Shown here in pieces: positions 33,838-44,680 of a stretch of 64,000 bases of DNA. The notes under the pieces were generated by a model. The model had not been told where the DNA came from and made no database searches. It saw only the letters and a list, made by a program, of their open reading frames with translations. Where the stretch lies: positions 335,813,312-335,877,311 of the forward strand of contig NC_085138.1 of assembly GCF_035046485.1 (NCBI RefSeq), written 5' to 3'. Source of the DNA: Aedes albopictus. Its lineage: Eukaryota > Arthropoda > Insecta > Diptera > Culicidae. Positions within the stretch are counted from its first letter, which is position 1; each line of letters begins with the position of its first letter. A program made the position numbers and the translations under genes.

Positions 33838-34600
33838 AGTGTACTTCGAAATGCGCGGCACAAGAGGTATACGCAGGACTGCCAGGATGGCCTCCATGGT
33901 CAAATGACAGCGCGCTTGGGACAGTTCCTCCAAAAGAAGGTGGACCCATAGGTTGATCCCGATGGTAGATAGTTGGGTTAACAGGCGCCATGGGGAAGTT
34001 CCACATTCCACCTGACACAGGTCCTTTCAGGCCATGGTTGCTTCCGACAATATTTACTCCGTTTTGGGCATGCGGATTCTCCCGAATGCCCGAATGGTTT
34101 AGAGGAAACGGCAGAACACGTTTTGTTCGTGTGCCCACATTTTCGCACAATGCGTGACCGTATGCTTGGCACATACGGAGAGGACACAACTCCGGACAAT
34201 CTTGTTCCATGGGATGTGTAGGGATGAGTTTAGCGGAAACGTCGTTTCAACGGCTATTACCCACATCGTCTGGGAGCTACGGGAGCGTAGACTCGGAGAA
34301 TGGCTGTTTTTGGCGCTATACAAGAGGTAGTCCAAGGGTTCGGAGTCGGCTACGTAGGTCATACTGGTGCCCTGCGGACAAACTCGAGCCTTATACGGAT
34401 TAAAAGGCCGCTGGGAGATCATCCTGGAAGCGTTGCTGTCGTGGCGTCGGTCTACTGCGTTGGATCCGAGCCCGAGGATAGAAAGGGGTCCTCGGCAAGA
34501 GCCGGGTTAGGAGGAAGCCCGATGACGGCAAGTCCATCTGTGTGCTAGCTGATAAGGCCTTAGTCTTCAGAAGGTCAAATTGCGGTACACGCAGTATCAG
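33838..34600 (+). pseudogene. R1-clade LINE C-terminal relic with 3' UTR
   Basis: Plus-strand reading near 34005-34200 gives LTQVLSGHGCFRQYL, RFGHADSPECPNG, EETAEHVLFVCPHFRTMRDR and LGTYGEDTTPDNLVPWDV. This is the Cys/His-rich C-terminal zinc-binding region found after the reverse transcriptase in R1 and related LINEs. Stops and frame changes interrupt the part before it and the VWELRERR segment after it. Sequence after about 34310 fits a 3' UTR. The 5' side is cut by the minisatellite boundary. No product is expected. Confidence 0.75.
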
Positions 34601-36489
34601 TACTTGACGGTATAAAACCACTTAAAATCTTCGAATGATTCTAGATATAATAATTTATGTAAGTAACCGTTCACAACAAAAACCGTTTCTGTACCATATT
34701 TTCAGCATAACAAAGATTTATTGCTAGTAACATTAAATTGCAATTCTCCTAAATGGATAAACCATGGTACTATCCCGACATATCAGCATCATCAAGTCTA
34801 TTTAACTAATGTTAGCCCAGTGTTTCACCATGCTTGCGGAAAAATCCCCCAACTACAATTTAGGATATCAAAAGTTATAATAAAAATATCTAGCATCATC
34901 TTTGCGGAGCATAAAAAATTGGGATAAATGGAAGTTGACCGCCGTAAATCTATCTCCCTACGCGCTTGGTTCAGAGCCCAGACCCAGAGCCACCAGAACA
35001 GGCACGTTCTAAGCCATGTGACCTTTCGGTGCACATCACAATTCACACAAGTCTACGCCGTGCCGGCCGCCTAAGCTCCGTACCCGGATGGAACGGAACC
35101 AGTTTCGGGTGGTCGGAAAATAACTTTGAATTAGGGGGTGTAAAATGTAATATTTTTAAAGTGGTCAGCAAACGATAACTTCCAACGAATGCGCAGCAGT
35201 GCAGCAACAGCCAGCGGTAAATCGAGTGCGGGTGGTGGAAATTGAACGGTCACTTGGCGCACATGTGCACCGACCTTCTTCCGACGACGACCGACCGACC
35301 ACCGCACCGGTCAGTGTGGAACGTGTTTGATAGAGAAAAGTTTCCACTTTGGCCGATGAAGATAGGGCCTTGAACGGTGCTCGTCGTCATCCTCGCCGTA
35401 GTGTGGGTGTTGTTTTTTTTTCTGATGGGGAGAGGGAAATGAAAACGCTTTTATCATGTGCTGGGGAAGTTAAATATTCATGGAAAAATAGCTTTTAAGT
35501 TTGATGGTGCTCTGTTATTCGTTCTCTGAGTGCGGTGTGGTGGAAAGACAAATATAGAAATTACGGAAAGTAAATATTAGCACTAGTTAGTAATACCTGG
35601 AACGAAGTTGAAATTAATCCTGAAAAGTCGATACTGCTTAGTACGGGAAAGCTGGTCAGGATTCTGATCCAACCAGTATATCCATATTGATTTACTCGAA
35701 ATCATTTAAGAAAATTCCAAGAAACTATTTTCTCAACCTTAATCGACTGCAATCTTTTCCCATATTATCTCCCATCCATCTTCAACACGATACGTAAGTA
35801 CACTTAACCTTCGCAAGAGCACGCCTCCCCCTTCTTGGCAGAAGATTTATTTCGATTGCATCCCGATTCGCAGCACTGAATGGCTGCGGTACGAAGTGCA
35901 ACATCCCAGAAACAGTCAATCCTTCTGTTACCCCTCTCCACAGCTGGGATATCCAATCTCCAACCTCGAAGCAGCGGCAGCTACTCCACTCGAGAGCAAC
36001 CTGCAATTAGGTGCAAAACGGGATGTTCGTTTAACCTAAATATTTGCTCCCGTTTTGCGGGTGAGAATTGCTTTTCCCGAGCGCGCAATTGATGTATTGA
36101 TATAGCCGATATCAGCAGTAGTGGTGGAAATTGGCGTAAGATACTTGAGAAATCTTCAGCGATTGGCAAGAGAAGGAATGGTAGTTCCTAGTGGCAGCAT
36201 CGTTTCGCAAGGATAAATGCTGGGATGCGGAGCACGTTTTAGGTATTGCTCGATGAGGTTTCCATTCTCTTATGGATGGGGTGCGGTGTAAATCGATGCT
36301 TGAGCACTGACGGTGGACTTCAAGTATTGCAGTGAAACACGGTCGGTTGTTGTCTTACCGTATCTCATGTGTAAGGTCATCAATCAATATAACAATCTAT
36401 GCCCAGGCTTTATTTTACTTAGCGCAAGAATGAGAGAAGAGAGTAGTTTTTAATGTCTGCTGATTATAAAATATCTGCATCTTCTAAAA
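34601..36489. other. No gene recognised
   Basis: Unique-looking, moderately AT-rich sequence. Short frames on both strands (for example near 35165-35347 and 35880-36169) are mutually overlapping and without domain features. No repeat array. Confidence 0.45.
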
Positions 36490-37231
36490 CATCAAGAAAG
36501 TCTACAAGTCTACAACTGCAATCGAGTGGACAGAAGTCAATCTCAATTCTTCTATAGATTCACCGTAGACCTCCAGCATAATATCGTCAGCAAAGCCGAC
36601 GATTGTGACTCCCACCGGCAACTTAAACCTCAACACCTCATCGTACCTGACATTCCATAATACCGGACCCAGGATGGAACCTTGTGGGACTCCTGAGGTT
36701 ATGTGAAAACACTTCCGAATTACCTCTGAGTAGTAAAGTACTACTCGATTCTGAAAGCAACTTCCGAGAATCTTGTACAGGTACCCGGGTATCCCCAGAC
36801 GCAGGAGCGCATCTGCAATAGCTGGCCAACTGGCGCTATTGAACGCGTTCCTTACATTCAGAGTCACTACTGCATACTAGCGAATTCCCCTTCTCTTATG
36901 CTGAAGCGCTATCTCGTCGGTCTTTGTAGCTGACAAGATAGTGTCTTCGAGAGATCATTTACACTCTCGATTTGCCTCTACAGTCTGTTGAGGATAATCC
37001 TCTCGAACACCTTCCCCGCCGACCGCCGAGTCGATCCAGCATATTGGTCTTTATGCCGACGGGTCTCTAGGTCGTTTCCCCGCCTTCGGTAATAGTACCA
37101 GGCTTTGTCACATCCTAAACCTCTGGCATGACTCCCTTGTCCAGGCGTTTCTACATAGCAGATATGCACACCTTGGGGGCCGGGAGGCTCTGCAATAGCT
37201 ACTTCCAAGGCCAGATTAAGTGTGCACACTT
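36490..37231 (-). pseudogene. R1-clade LINE reverse transcriptase relic
   Basis: Minus-strand translation gives, in frames that shift, NLALEVAI, a PKAGKRPRDPSAYRPIC-like block, AGKVFERIILNRL near 36980-37030, and then a 121-residue frame (36867-36502). That frame has TLNVRNAFNSASW, LGIPGYLYKIL, SGVPQGSILGPVLWNVRYDEVL and the catalytic VGFADDIMLEVYGE. This wording of the RT core is typical of R1-clade elements. At the upstream end it stops where an ORF1-only retroposon inserted. It is in the same orientation as the R1 gag and endonuclease relic at 41.5-43.3 kb and could be the same original element. Confidence 0.8.
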
Positions 37232-37242
37232 AAACAGAATGC

Positions 37243-38346
37243 AGTTGACAGCCTGCTCTCATAGCATTCAGAAACTTTTATAAGTACTCGCGCGCTGCAT
37301 ACTGTTGAAATGAATAGTGTTCGGGAGAATACGTTAATAATCGATTTCAGTGTTATTCCTGGGCGTCCCGATGTCCGAAAAGTGGAACAGTTTCTGGAGA
37401 AGGAAATACTGTTGAATCTCTCAGATGTAAAAAGTCTGCAGTTGCATAATACACGTAACTGCGTTTACATTGAGATGGTGAACAAAGATGTTGCGCTGCG
37501 CTATGAAAAAGCGCACAACATAAAACGAGTTTTTGTGTGGCGAGAGAAACCTTTTAAAATCCCGGTATATGTGGACAGCGAAGCAGTACCTGTCCGAGTG
37601 CATGATCTGCCACCTACCGTTCCCCACACCACGGTAGCGAACTTCATGATGAAGTACGGGGACGTATATTCTATACAAACCGAACGCTGGAAACCTTACT
37701 TTGCCGGCATACCGAACGGAGTCCGAGTGCTGTTGATGAGAATCAAGCACCCGATTCCATCATATGTTACAATAGCAAATGAAATTTGCTATGTAGAGCA
37801 CTCGAACCAAATCAAAACCTGTAGGCGATGCAAAAAGCCAGCACATCCAAAGCAGAGATACGTTGAGACTATCGTACCCGAGCCCACGAACAAAACAGTT
37901 GCGATCGCAACAGCGACCACTTCTTCCAGCGAACCGATCTTCACTGAAGCGGATTTCCCACCGATGAACAGTAGCCAGTCGACTCAGTCTACCCCTGACG
38001 AGACTGATACGTTCATCAAAATAGTGGCAAGAAGCAGACGCGCGCTTGTCGAAGCCGAACAACAAACCAACACAGCTTCCATACCGCACCAAACAGAACA
38101 ACAGAGCACGAGTGACGACGATGATGCTGACGACGGGAGCAGTTCAACTTCTCCATACGAGCCTCACGATGGCACCTACAAGCGACGGCTGTCAACCAAG
38201 CGCAGGAAGGAGAAAAAAAAGTTGTGTACTATTCAGGAATCACAGGGCTGTGATACCAAATTGTCTAACGAAAAATAATAATAGTTGATTCGGCCCCGTT
38301 AAGCTTTTTGGGCGCATGGGCCTACAAAATAAAGAATTTGAAAAAA
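37243..38346 (+). mobile_element. ORF1-only (HAL1-like) retroposon with 11-bp target duplication
   Basis: AAACAGAATGC stands at 37232-37242 and again at 38347-38357. Between them are a short 5' leader, one intact ORF, a compact 3' UTR, AATAAA at 38328-38333 and an A tail at 38341-38349. No endonuclease or reverse transcriptase follows, so the unit is complete without ORF2. This is the architecture of half-L1 elements that borrow enzymes from full-length LINEs. An internally deleted single copy is also possible. Confidence 0.7.
37310..38278 (+). CDS. L1-type ORF1 (gag-like) protein of an ORF1-only retroposon
   Basis: An intact 322-residue frame. Residues about 1-160 form a nucleic-acid-binding gag-like domain with SLQLHNTRNCVYIEM, FKIPVYVDSEAVPVRVHDLP, and VANFMMKYGDVYSIQTERWK, followed by PNGVRVLLMRI. 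This resembles ORF1 proteins of L1-like insect LINEs. From residue 171 there is CRRCKKPAHPKQ, a CCHC-type knuckle in which the last Cys is replaced (Tyr or Arg at that place), so zinc binding may be weakened. The tail is Ser/Thr/Asp-rich (TSDDDDADDG) and ends in a basic stretch (KRRLSTKRRKEKKK) that could act in nuclear or RNA binding. The start at 37310 is about 67 bp after the presumed element 5' end and gives the full domain. An ORF with no interruptions implies recent insertion. Confidence 0.75.
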   Translation: MNSVRENTLIIDFSVIPGRPDVRKVEQFLEKEILLNLSDVKSLQLHNTRNCVYIEMVNKDVALRYEKAHNIKRVFVWREKPFKIPVYVDSEAVPVRVHDLPPTVPHTTVANFMMKYGDVYSIQTERWKPYFAGIPNGVRVLLMRIKHPIPSYVTIANEICYVEHSNQIKTCRRCKKPAHPKQRYVETIVPEPTNKTVAIATATTSSSEPIFTEADFPPMNSSQSTQSTPDETDTFIKIVARSRRALVEAEQQTNTASIPHQTEQQSTSDDDDADDGSSSTSPYEPHDGTYKRRLSTKRRKEKKKLCTIQESQGCDTKLSNEK

Positions 38347-38357
38347 AAACAGAATGC

Positions 38358-38459
38358 CGTGATCGGCTGTGCGAATTTCGGTTAAAGTTCATTTGCTTAA
38401 ATCTCGATTAAACGCTTGACGTTTAATGTTTGATGCTAGTGGTACCTATGGGTGCTGGT
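38358..38459 (-). repeat. Degenerate tandem-repeat stretch left of the 3.1-kb insertion
   Basis: Shares CGGCTGTGCGAATYTCG and TGGTACCTATGGGTGCTGG with 41523-41620, in swapped order. This is expected if one tandem array was split by the insertion between 38460 and 41522. Confidence 0.5.
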
Positions 38460-38873
38460 GATGATGATGATATTGTTTTACCATCTATTGTAGCAAGGCT
38501 ATAGCACTGGAATAATCTGAAAAGCGATTTGATCAAGATTGTGCTGTTGTTAGTGGTCAGTCATTCTCCTGTATGAAGGGCCAAAAAGGGTTGTGCGGAC
38601 CCGCAAGCAGAGACACTTGCGCGAAACCCGCTTCAGGGGAAAAGAATCTCCTTCCAGAAGGAAGTTCTCACGAACAACTGCAAAATCAAGCCCTCGATTG
38701 ACAGAATACTCCCAAAAGATGGGGTCGAAGAGCCCGCCCTCAATCCACGAAATGTTAACAACAAGGAGGAGGCAGTTCCAAGCTCCTGTCCAAATCGTTT
38801 CAATCGGGTGCCCTGATGGTCCCTCCCTTTCCCAATATATGATGAGATACACCTCGTCCTTTTTTTTACGTCC

Positions 38874-39050
38874 ATGCTTGGCTGAGCGACAAAAAATTCT
38901 ACCGCTAAGACAATGAGCAAACTCAACAGTTTTATATTTTTTAAAACATCTTCGTGTTTGGGAGAAGTGTACAAAAATATAAAAATGTGTATTTTGATCA
39001 TTATTTTGTCGGTAGAAATTTTTTTCGCTAAGCCAATAGTGGACGTAAAA
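38874..39050. mobile_element. ~177-bp MITE with ~40-bp inverted repeats
   Basis: The left end reads TTTTTTACGTCCATGCTTGG and continues CTGAGCG...TTCTACCG. The right end is its diverged reverse complement (CGGTAGAAATTTTTTTCGCT, then AAGCCAATAGTGGACGTAAA). There is no ORF. Target duplication is not resolved. Confidence 0.65.
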
Positions 39051-39074
39051 TAAGGTTTGGGTGTATGTATATTA

Positions 39075-41212
39075 GGGTGCCCCAAAATAGAAAAAGTGTC
39101 AAAAAGTTAACTTGCTCACCCTTAGAATGATAGATTAGGGTCTTAGAAACAATAGTTCCACACATGAAAACTCAATCAAAAAATATTTAGAGGTTGCACG
39201 CATCGATTTTATGAAAAATGGACGATTTTTGGTATTTTTACCAAAAAAATGCTAATATGAGTTGAAAAATAAAAGAAATAAAAGTCATCAATCAAAGTTA
39301 ATCATAGTTCTGGGTCCCGCAAACAAAGTTTGGAGGGAGTTTAGGTCGACAAAGCTGATTTTATATATTTGGCAAAGGTTAACATATCAAGAAATCGCGA
39401 TTTTTTTCACCAAATTTTTCAAAAATGCTCAATTTATAAGGATTTTGAAATTTTTCCTGTGATTTGCGTTTCCCTTATTTTATAGCAAATTTTGTGTAGA
39501 TTATTTCGGCTGAAGACAGTTTTGAGCTATCTCTTTCATGAGCTGAGATATCGGTATGATAATGATTACACAATCAATGAAAGAATCGTGTTTTCTTACG
39601 TTAATCGATTTTGTTCACTAGTTTCCATGGCTACCATGCAATTAAAACAACACACGACAAATGTTTGACATAATAGTACGTGCAAGTGTACATTTTTGAA
39701 GAATGTCAGGAATTATTGGGTTGCTTTGATCATTACTGATTCATACTGCATGACAGCAACAATATGTAAAGGCTTTGAGAGTTAATCATTGTTTTATATC
39801 TATATACATATGCTGAACATAACTTTTCACACCCGCTTTGTGAACACGAGAAGATTTTTTTTTCTCAGATTTCATCTGTTGATCAGATAACAGTAGTAAG
39901 CTACCGATTCAAAACTTGTAATTTTGGTTGCAAATTATGTTTTAACAAGTAAGCTGCGCAGCAGAAAGATTTTAGCATTGACATTTCTTAGGTTAACACC
40001 TCTTGTAACATATTAGACCAGTCACTAAGTTATATATATTTTTTTAAATAATAGTAGAATCTAAACATCCTGATGCTTTCTAAAATCCAACCCTTGCTGC
40101 AAATATGTGCGCTAATAATTTGTTTTCAAAATCAAATTATATAATAGATCTCAATATTATGTAAAGAATCTGCTTTAGTTAAAATTCGCAAAAAAAAAAG
40201 AAAAAATATCCTAGTATTCGTAAAAACTCCTACATTTACATATCATTTCACTATTATGCTTCTGAACTGAGTTATGGATAAATGAGACAAATGATTGCCA
40301 GGTGATCGTAAACACCCTTGCATTTTAGTAGTTTTCAATGTTAGAGCAGTAGTTCTGGTATAACTAGAAATAACCTATGTGTTAGCTTAACAAGAGTACC
40401 AACACCTATTTAAAAAGATAAACATTGTTGAGCGATCTACACATCACTCAAAATATATCATAGAACTTCACACATGGGATTTGATTGTCTGACTTACGAT
40501 CACTTATATTATTAAAATTTCACAACGAGTCACTTCTTGAGTCTTTCTTTGAATCAGTAAGCACAATCAATGTAAAATTATCAAAGTAACCTATTTTTTT
40601 CTGAAAATCTTCAAAAATGTGTACTTGCATAACATAACATGTCAAACACTTGTTATTTGCTTTTTTTTGCATGGTAGCCATAGAAACTAATGAACACAAT
40701 CAAATAACATAAGAAGATCCGATTTTTTCATTGATTGTGTTATCATTATTATGCCGATATCTCAACTCATGAAGGAGATAGCTCAAAACTGTCTTCAGCC
40801 GAAATAATCGTCGGAATTGCGAATCACAGGAAAAATTTCAAAATCCTTATAAATTGAGCATTTTTGAAAAATTTGGTGAAAAAAATCGCGAATTCTTGAT
40901 ATTTTAACCTTTGCCAAATATATAAAATCAGCTTTGTCGACCTAAACTCCCTCCAAACTTTGTTTGCGGGACCCAGAACTATGATTTACTTTGATTGATG
41001 ACTTTTATTTCTTTTATTTTTCAACTCATAATAGCATTTTTTTTGGTAAAAACACCAAAAATCGTCCATTTTTCATAAAATCGATACGTGCAACCTCTAA
41101 ATATTTTTTGATTGAGTTTTCATGTGTGGAACTATTGTTTCTAAGACCCTAATCTATCATTCTAAGGGTGAGCAAGTTAACTTTTTGATACTTTTTCTAT
41201 TTTGGGACACCC
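39075..41212. mobile_element. 2.14-kb long-inverted-repeat element flanked by TA (mariner/Tc1-like ends)
   Basis: TA flanks the element at 39073-39074 and 41213-41214. The ends begin GGGTGCCCCAAAATAG at left and GGGTGTCCCAAAATAG at right (reverse complement). The inverted arms continue for about 680 bp, to about 39750 at left and 40545 at right, with scattered differences. About 800 bp of AT-rich unique centre lies between. A TA duplication fits the Tc1/mariner superfamily. No transposase frame is present, so this is a non-autonomous foldback-type element. Short frames inside the arms are incidental. Confidence 0.8.
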
Positions 41213-41539
41213 TAATGTATATGTAATGTATGTCAGTGTGTGTTGTGTATGTTTTATTATACATTTGTTTGAAAAACAATCATAATCATGGTTATTAAGC
41301 ATTTATAAACAAAACATTTACCTGATTACTCCTGAAATAAAATGTGGATTAGCAACAAAACATTAAAAAAACAAAGCACATCAAATCTCGATCCTGGAAT
41401 GTCTGCTCACCACTGATCGGCCACTTTAGGCATGAAAACAATAACAAGATCGAAATTTGATGTGGTGGTAGATCTTACGCCGCAACGCACCATTCTAAGG
41501 TGATCTACCGACGTTACGGGGCAGTGGTACCTATGGGTG

Positions 41540-43290
41540 CTGGTATGAATAAACTTGACTTTTTGCTAATATCTCAGTTAAATTACGATTGCCAAGTGCT
41601 CGGCTGTGCGAATCTCGACAAAAGAATGGAAATAAGCCGAGCTCAACTGAGTGTGCACCTCTTGTCTTGGCCATCACGGTCCTGCAGGCGTCACCCCACG
41701 GATTCGCAACTCTGACAGAGTCCCTCAAAGCAGGCCTTTTTGCTTGCTCTTATCTCGGTCTCTGGGGAACGGCAAACACCACTCGCCGTTCATTTTGTTC
41801 TTCCTCAGTTCGTGCTCGCTGCATCCGCCGTCAAGCCTATGGGCAGGTCGTAGCTCAAGTCCACAATCGCTTGAGTCCACCAGTAAGCCGGTGGTATCCA
41901 ATTTCTAGGGTGGACTTGCCTAGGCATGGTCGCATCGCACGCACGCGAGAGCACGCTACCAGCTCACCACCACCGCTCAAACCAAGTAGGTTTCGCTCAC
42001 GACGGAGCGCCTTCCTGAATACCTCGCCATCGAAGAATGATGTCTTCCATCTGCGATGGGTTGGCCATGGCCTAGCTTCCTCTTTCTCTGACCGCTGCCT
42101 GCTGTTGTTGTAGTCGATACTGTAGCGAACCGCCAGATTATCGCTGTGAGTGTAGCTATCGTCTACTCTCCAGCTCGAAACACTTGTTAGGCCAGGACTA
42201 CAAAAGGTAACGTTTACAATCGACCCCGCACCGTTTCGAGTAAAGGTGCTCTTGGTACCGACATTATCCTGATCCACACCTGGTATGGCAGGATGTGACC
42301 CCACTGATTCGTAAAACGGCTTCCCCATTCCACGACCCAGGCATTGAAGTCACCTGCTATTACCACCGGCCTTCGCTCTGTAAGCACGGTCGTCACACTC
42401 CAGCATCTGCGTGAACTGTTCGATCTGACATCGCGAAGGCGCATAGCAACTACAGAAGAAGACCCCGTTTACTTTGGCGACCACGAAGCCCTCATAGGTA
42501 GTAGACACCATATCCTGAACGGGGTATTTACCCGTCATCCACATCGCCGCCATTTTTCTGGACCCATCCGAGACCCAATTGCCGTTGCCGGCGGGTACTC
42601 GGTATGGGTCCGCTATGATGGTGATATCCGCCCCCACTCAGAAACCGCCAGACAAAGCAGTTGCTGAGCTGCGTCGCAGTGGTTCAGGTTCAGCTGCGTT
42701 ACCTGCACTGTGATTTGTTCACTACGGCTTTCTTGAAGGCCGGGTACCTTGGACCACCCGTTGGGTACCTGTTGTTCACAGATTTCCTGGAACAAATCAG
42801 ACAAATGGGTGGACTCGTGCAGCCTTGTGCCTTATAGCCTTTAACGCCGCATCGCCTGCACAGCTTGCTCCTGTTAGGGCTTTTGATTTTCTGCAGTCCT
42901 GGTTCCAAACACCTGAAACAAACCACCGGAGGCTCGTGCAAGTTCAGTGGGCACACTGACCAGCCCAACTTGAGCTTCCTTACTCTAACGGATTTATTAC
43001 CGTCCGCCACAGGTAGCTTTACCAAGGTCATCTGTGACCCTACCGGGCCCTTCGTACCCTAACGGCTGCAGTGACCATCTGTACCTCGCACTGTTTCCGC
43101 TATTCCGTGACAAACTCTTCCGCGTCAGTGAGCTCATCTAGATTTTTACCCGTCAGAGTCACCTCCGCTGTAAGAGCCTCCACCTCAACGCCCTCGCCAA
43201 GGACATCTTCCGCCAGACATTTGCAGGCGGGGCGCGTTCCTTATCGATCGTCCAATGTTGTGACTATTCGTGTTTCTAATATCTAGCATG
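41540..43290 (-). pseudogene. R1-clade LINE 5' half: gag with zinc knuckles plus endonuclease, broken
   Basis: Gag part on the minus strand (43290-42640): EVEALTAEVTLTGKNLDELT, then QMVTAAVRVRRA, KLPVADGNK, KLKLGWSVCPL, and three knuckles starting CFRCLEPG, CRRCGVKGYKAQGC and CLICSRK. This is an R1/Jockey-type gag. The endonuclease part runs from 42640 to 41855 in shifting frames. It has ADITIIADPYRVP, NWVSDGSRKMAAMWM, VVIAGDFNAWVVEWGSRFTN, a GTKSTFTRNGAGSIVNVTF block and DDSYTHSDNLAVRYSI (SDH-type end). The linker near 41590-41700 has ANPWGDACRTVMAKTRGA, an R1 signature. At least three frame changes and an internal stop make it non-functional. Its RT half may be the relic at 36.49-37.23 kb. 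Confidence 0.85.
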
Positions 43291-43344
43291 CCGCGTCAGT
43301 AGCGATACTAGAAGTGTCAAATCAATTTTGTTTACCACCATTGG

Positions 43345-43593
43345 ACTGCCGTAATTCTGCAAAGTGACGTAAGCGACAATGATAGCTTTGGCCCCTTTTT
43401 TGTTTATTATGCATAAAACATTCACTCATCCTCTAAGTTTCTTTCCATAGATGATAGATTACGACTTCATCTTGCATTCTAATACAGTAGGCATACCACG
43501 GTGTTATTTTTACACCAGATATTATATATAATATACCTAAAAATATCGAACGGTTTGAATGGCGCTTACGTCACTTTGCAGAATTACGGCAGT
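43345..43593. mobile_element. 249-bp MITE with 31-bp perfect inverted repeats
   Basis: The left repeat (43345-43375) starts ACTGCCGTAATTCTGCAAAG and the right repeat (43563-43593) is its exact reverse complement. The interior is AT-rich. I see no clear target duplication. It lies just outside the R1 gag relic. Confidence 0.8.
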
Positions 43594-43639
43594 GAAGTTC
43601 TAGTGCATTTCTACTGTGAAAACAAACCATTGATAACGT

Positions 43640-44680
43640 TTGTTGATCTTCAGACCTTAACTGACGGAAGCTCTTGGAGGATCTATAATATCTTTGGAGA
43701 TTAGTTCTCTCCAGCTCAGTGCCCCATGGACATGTAGAATGTTGCACGATATCAGCATTGTAAGAACAATCCATTACGCTTGTTGTGCCTTTACTCGCGG
43801 AAGTACTTGGAGGACCTAGAATATCTTTGAAAATTACTCCGTTCAACACTATTTTTTTATGGGATGAGAAAAAAAGAATAGGGTTTTGAGACCCTAGAAG
43901 TGTCATAGCGAAAGATTTTTTTAAAAATATTGGACCGAACCTTCACAATTTAAAAACGAAGTTTGTATGGAGAACTTGGGGTGTTCTATTGATACGTGGA
44001 TTAGAATGCGCTGTGCATATATTCTCATCCCATAACACTAAAGTTTGTAAAATTTTGTCGAGCAGTGTTATTTCTCCACAGAACTATTGGACCAATAAGA
44101 CGTTACACTGCATGAGTAATGTGACAACAAACTATATCAATTAATCAAAACCGGCTACTCAGTCTTGAGCTAACAAACGATGTTAGTTTCCCCCTGAAGC
44201 AGACACCAACCCCGTGTCGAAACGTTGGGCAAGTAATAAACATCGTTTGTTAGTTCAAGACTGAGTAGCCGGTTTTAATTAATTGTTGGAACCATACAGT
44301 CGAACCTCCAGCAGAACAAACTATATCGATAACGCTTGTAGGTTTTCAGATCTTTACTCGTGGAAGTTCTTTTAAGACATGAAACATCTTTGAAAATAAG
44401 TTCCTTACAGAAAAATGGTTCATGGACCAGTAGGATGTTACAACGTATCAGTAAAGTAACAACAATCCATTGATTACGCTTGTAAATCTTAAGGCCGTTA
44501 CTCATGGGAATTCTTGGAGGACCTAGATCATCTTTGCAAAGTGGTTTTCTTCAGAACCATGTTCCAAAACATCTTTGAAAATTGCAGAACAACAATGTGC
44601 ACGTAAATATGAAAACCTTTACTCGTGGAAGTAATTGGAAGTCCTGGAACATCTTTCTCTACACCATTATGCTCCATGGA
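43640..44680. repeat. Degenerate ~120-146 bp tandem repeat
   Basis: A block TTACTCGTGGAAGT followed by TTGGAGGACCTAGA and ACATCTTTGAAAAT recurs with anchor positions near 43657, 43791, 44353, 44499 and 44619. The gap between the second and third copies holds extra sequence including the 176-bp insertion at 44139-44314. Frames across it are incidental. Confidence 0.65.
44139..44314 (+). mobile_element. 176-bp insertion with hammerhead-like palindrome, 13-bp target duplication
   Basis: AACAAACTATATC is duplicated at 44126-44138 and 44315-44327. Inside, arms at 44138-44185 and 44239-44285 are inverted copies (blocks AAAACCGGCTACTCAGTCTT and AACAAACGATGTTA). Between them are CTGAAGCA (44194-44201), a 5-bp stem GACAC/GTGTC (44202-44206 with 44214-44218), GAAAC (44219-44223) and a GTA about 12 bases later. 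This order matches a type I hammerhead ribozyme (CUGANGA, stem II, GAAA, short stem III, NUH), with one deviating base. Hammerheads of this kind occur in Penelope-like elements. Activity is not shown. Confidence 0.5.

Larger units (their letters stand above)
38460..41522 (-). mobile_element. 3.06-kb composite insertion bounded by a 22-bp direct repeat
   Basis: A 22-bp perfect direct repeat (core GGTACCTATGGG) lies at 38438-38459 and 41523-41544. On the minus strand the insertion ends in an ATC-repeat tail next to the target copy, as LINE 3' ends often do. Its body consists of flanking pieces (38460-38870 and 41215-41522) around two later inverted-repeat insertions. I recognise no RT motif in the remaining pieces, so the LINE assignment rests on the long duplication and tail. 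Confidence 0.45.

Noticed and set aside
33631..34210. Minus-strand open frames of 126 and 177 codons at the right edge of the array
   Set aside because: They are antisense to an R1 C-terminal relic and run into satellite variants that have lost the stop codon. No motif supports them.
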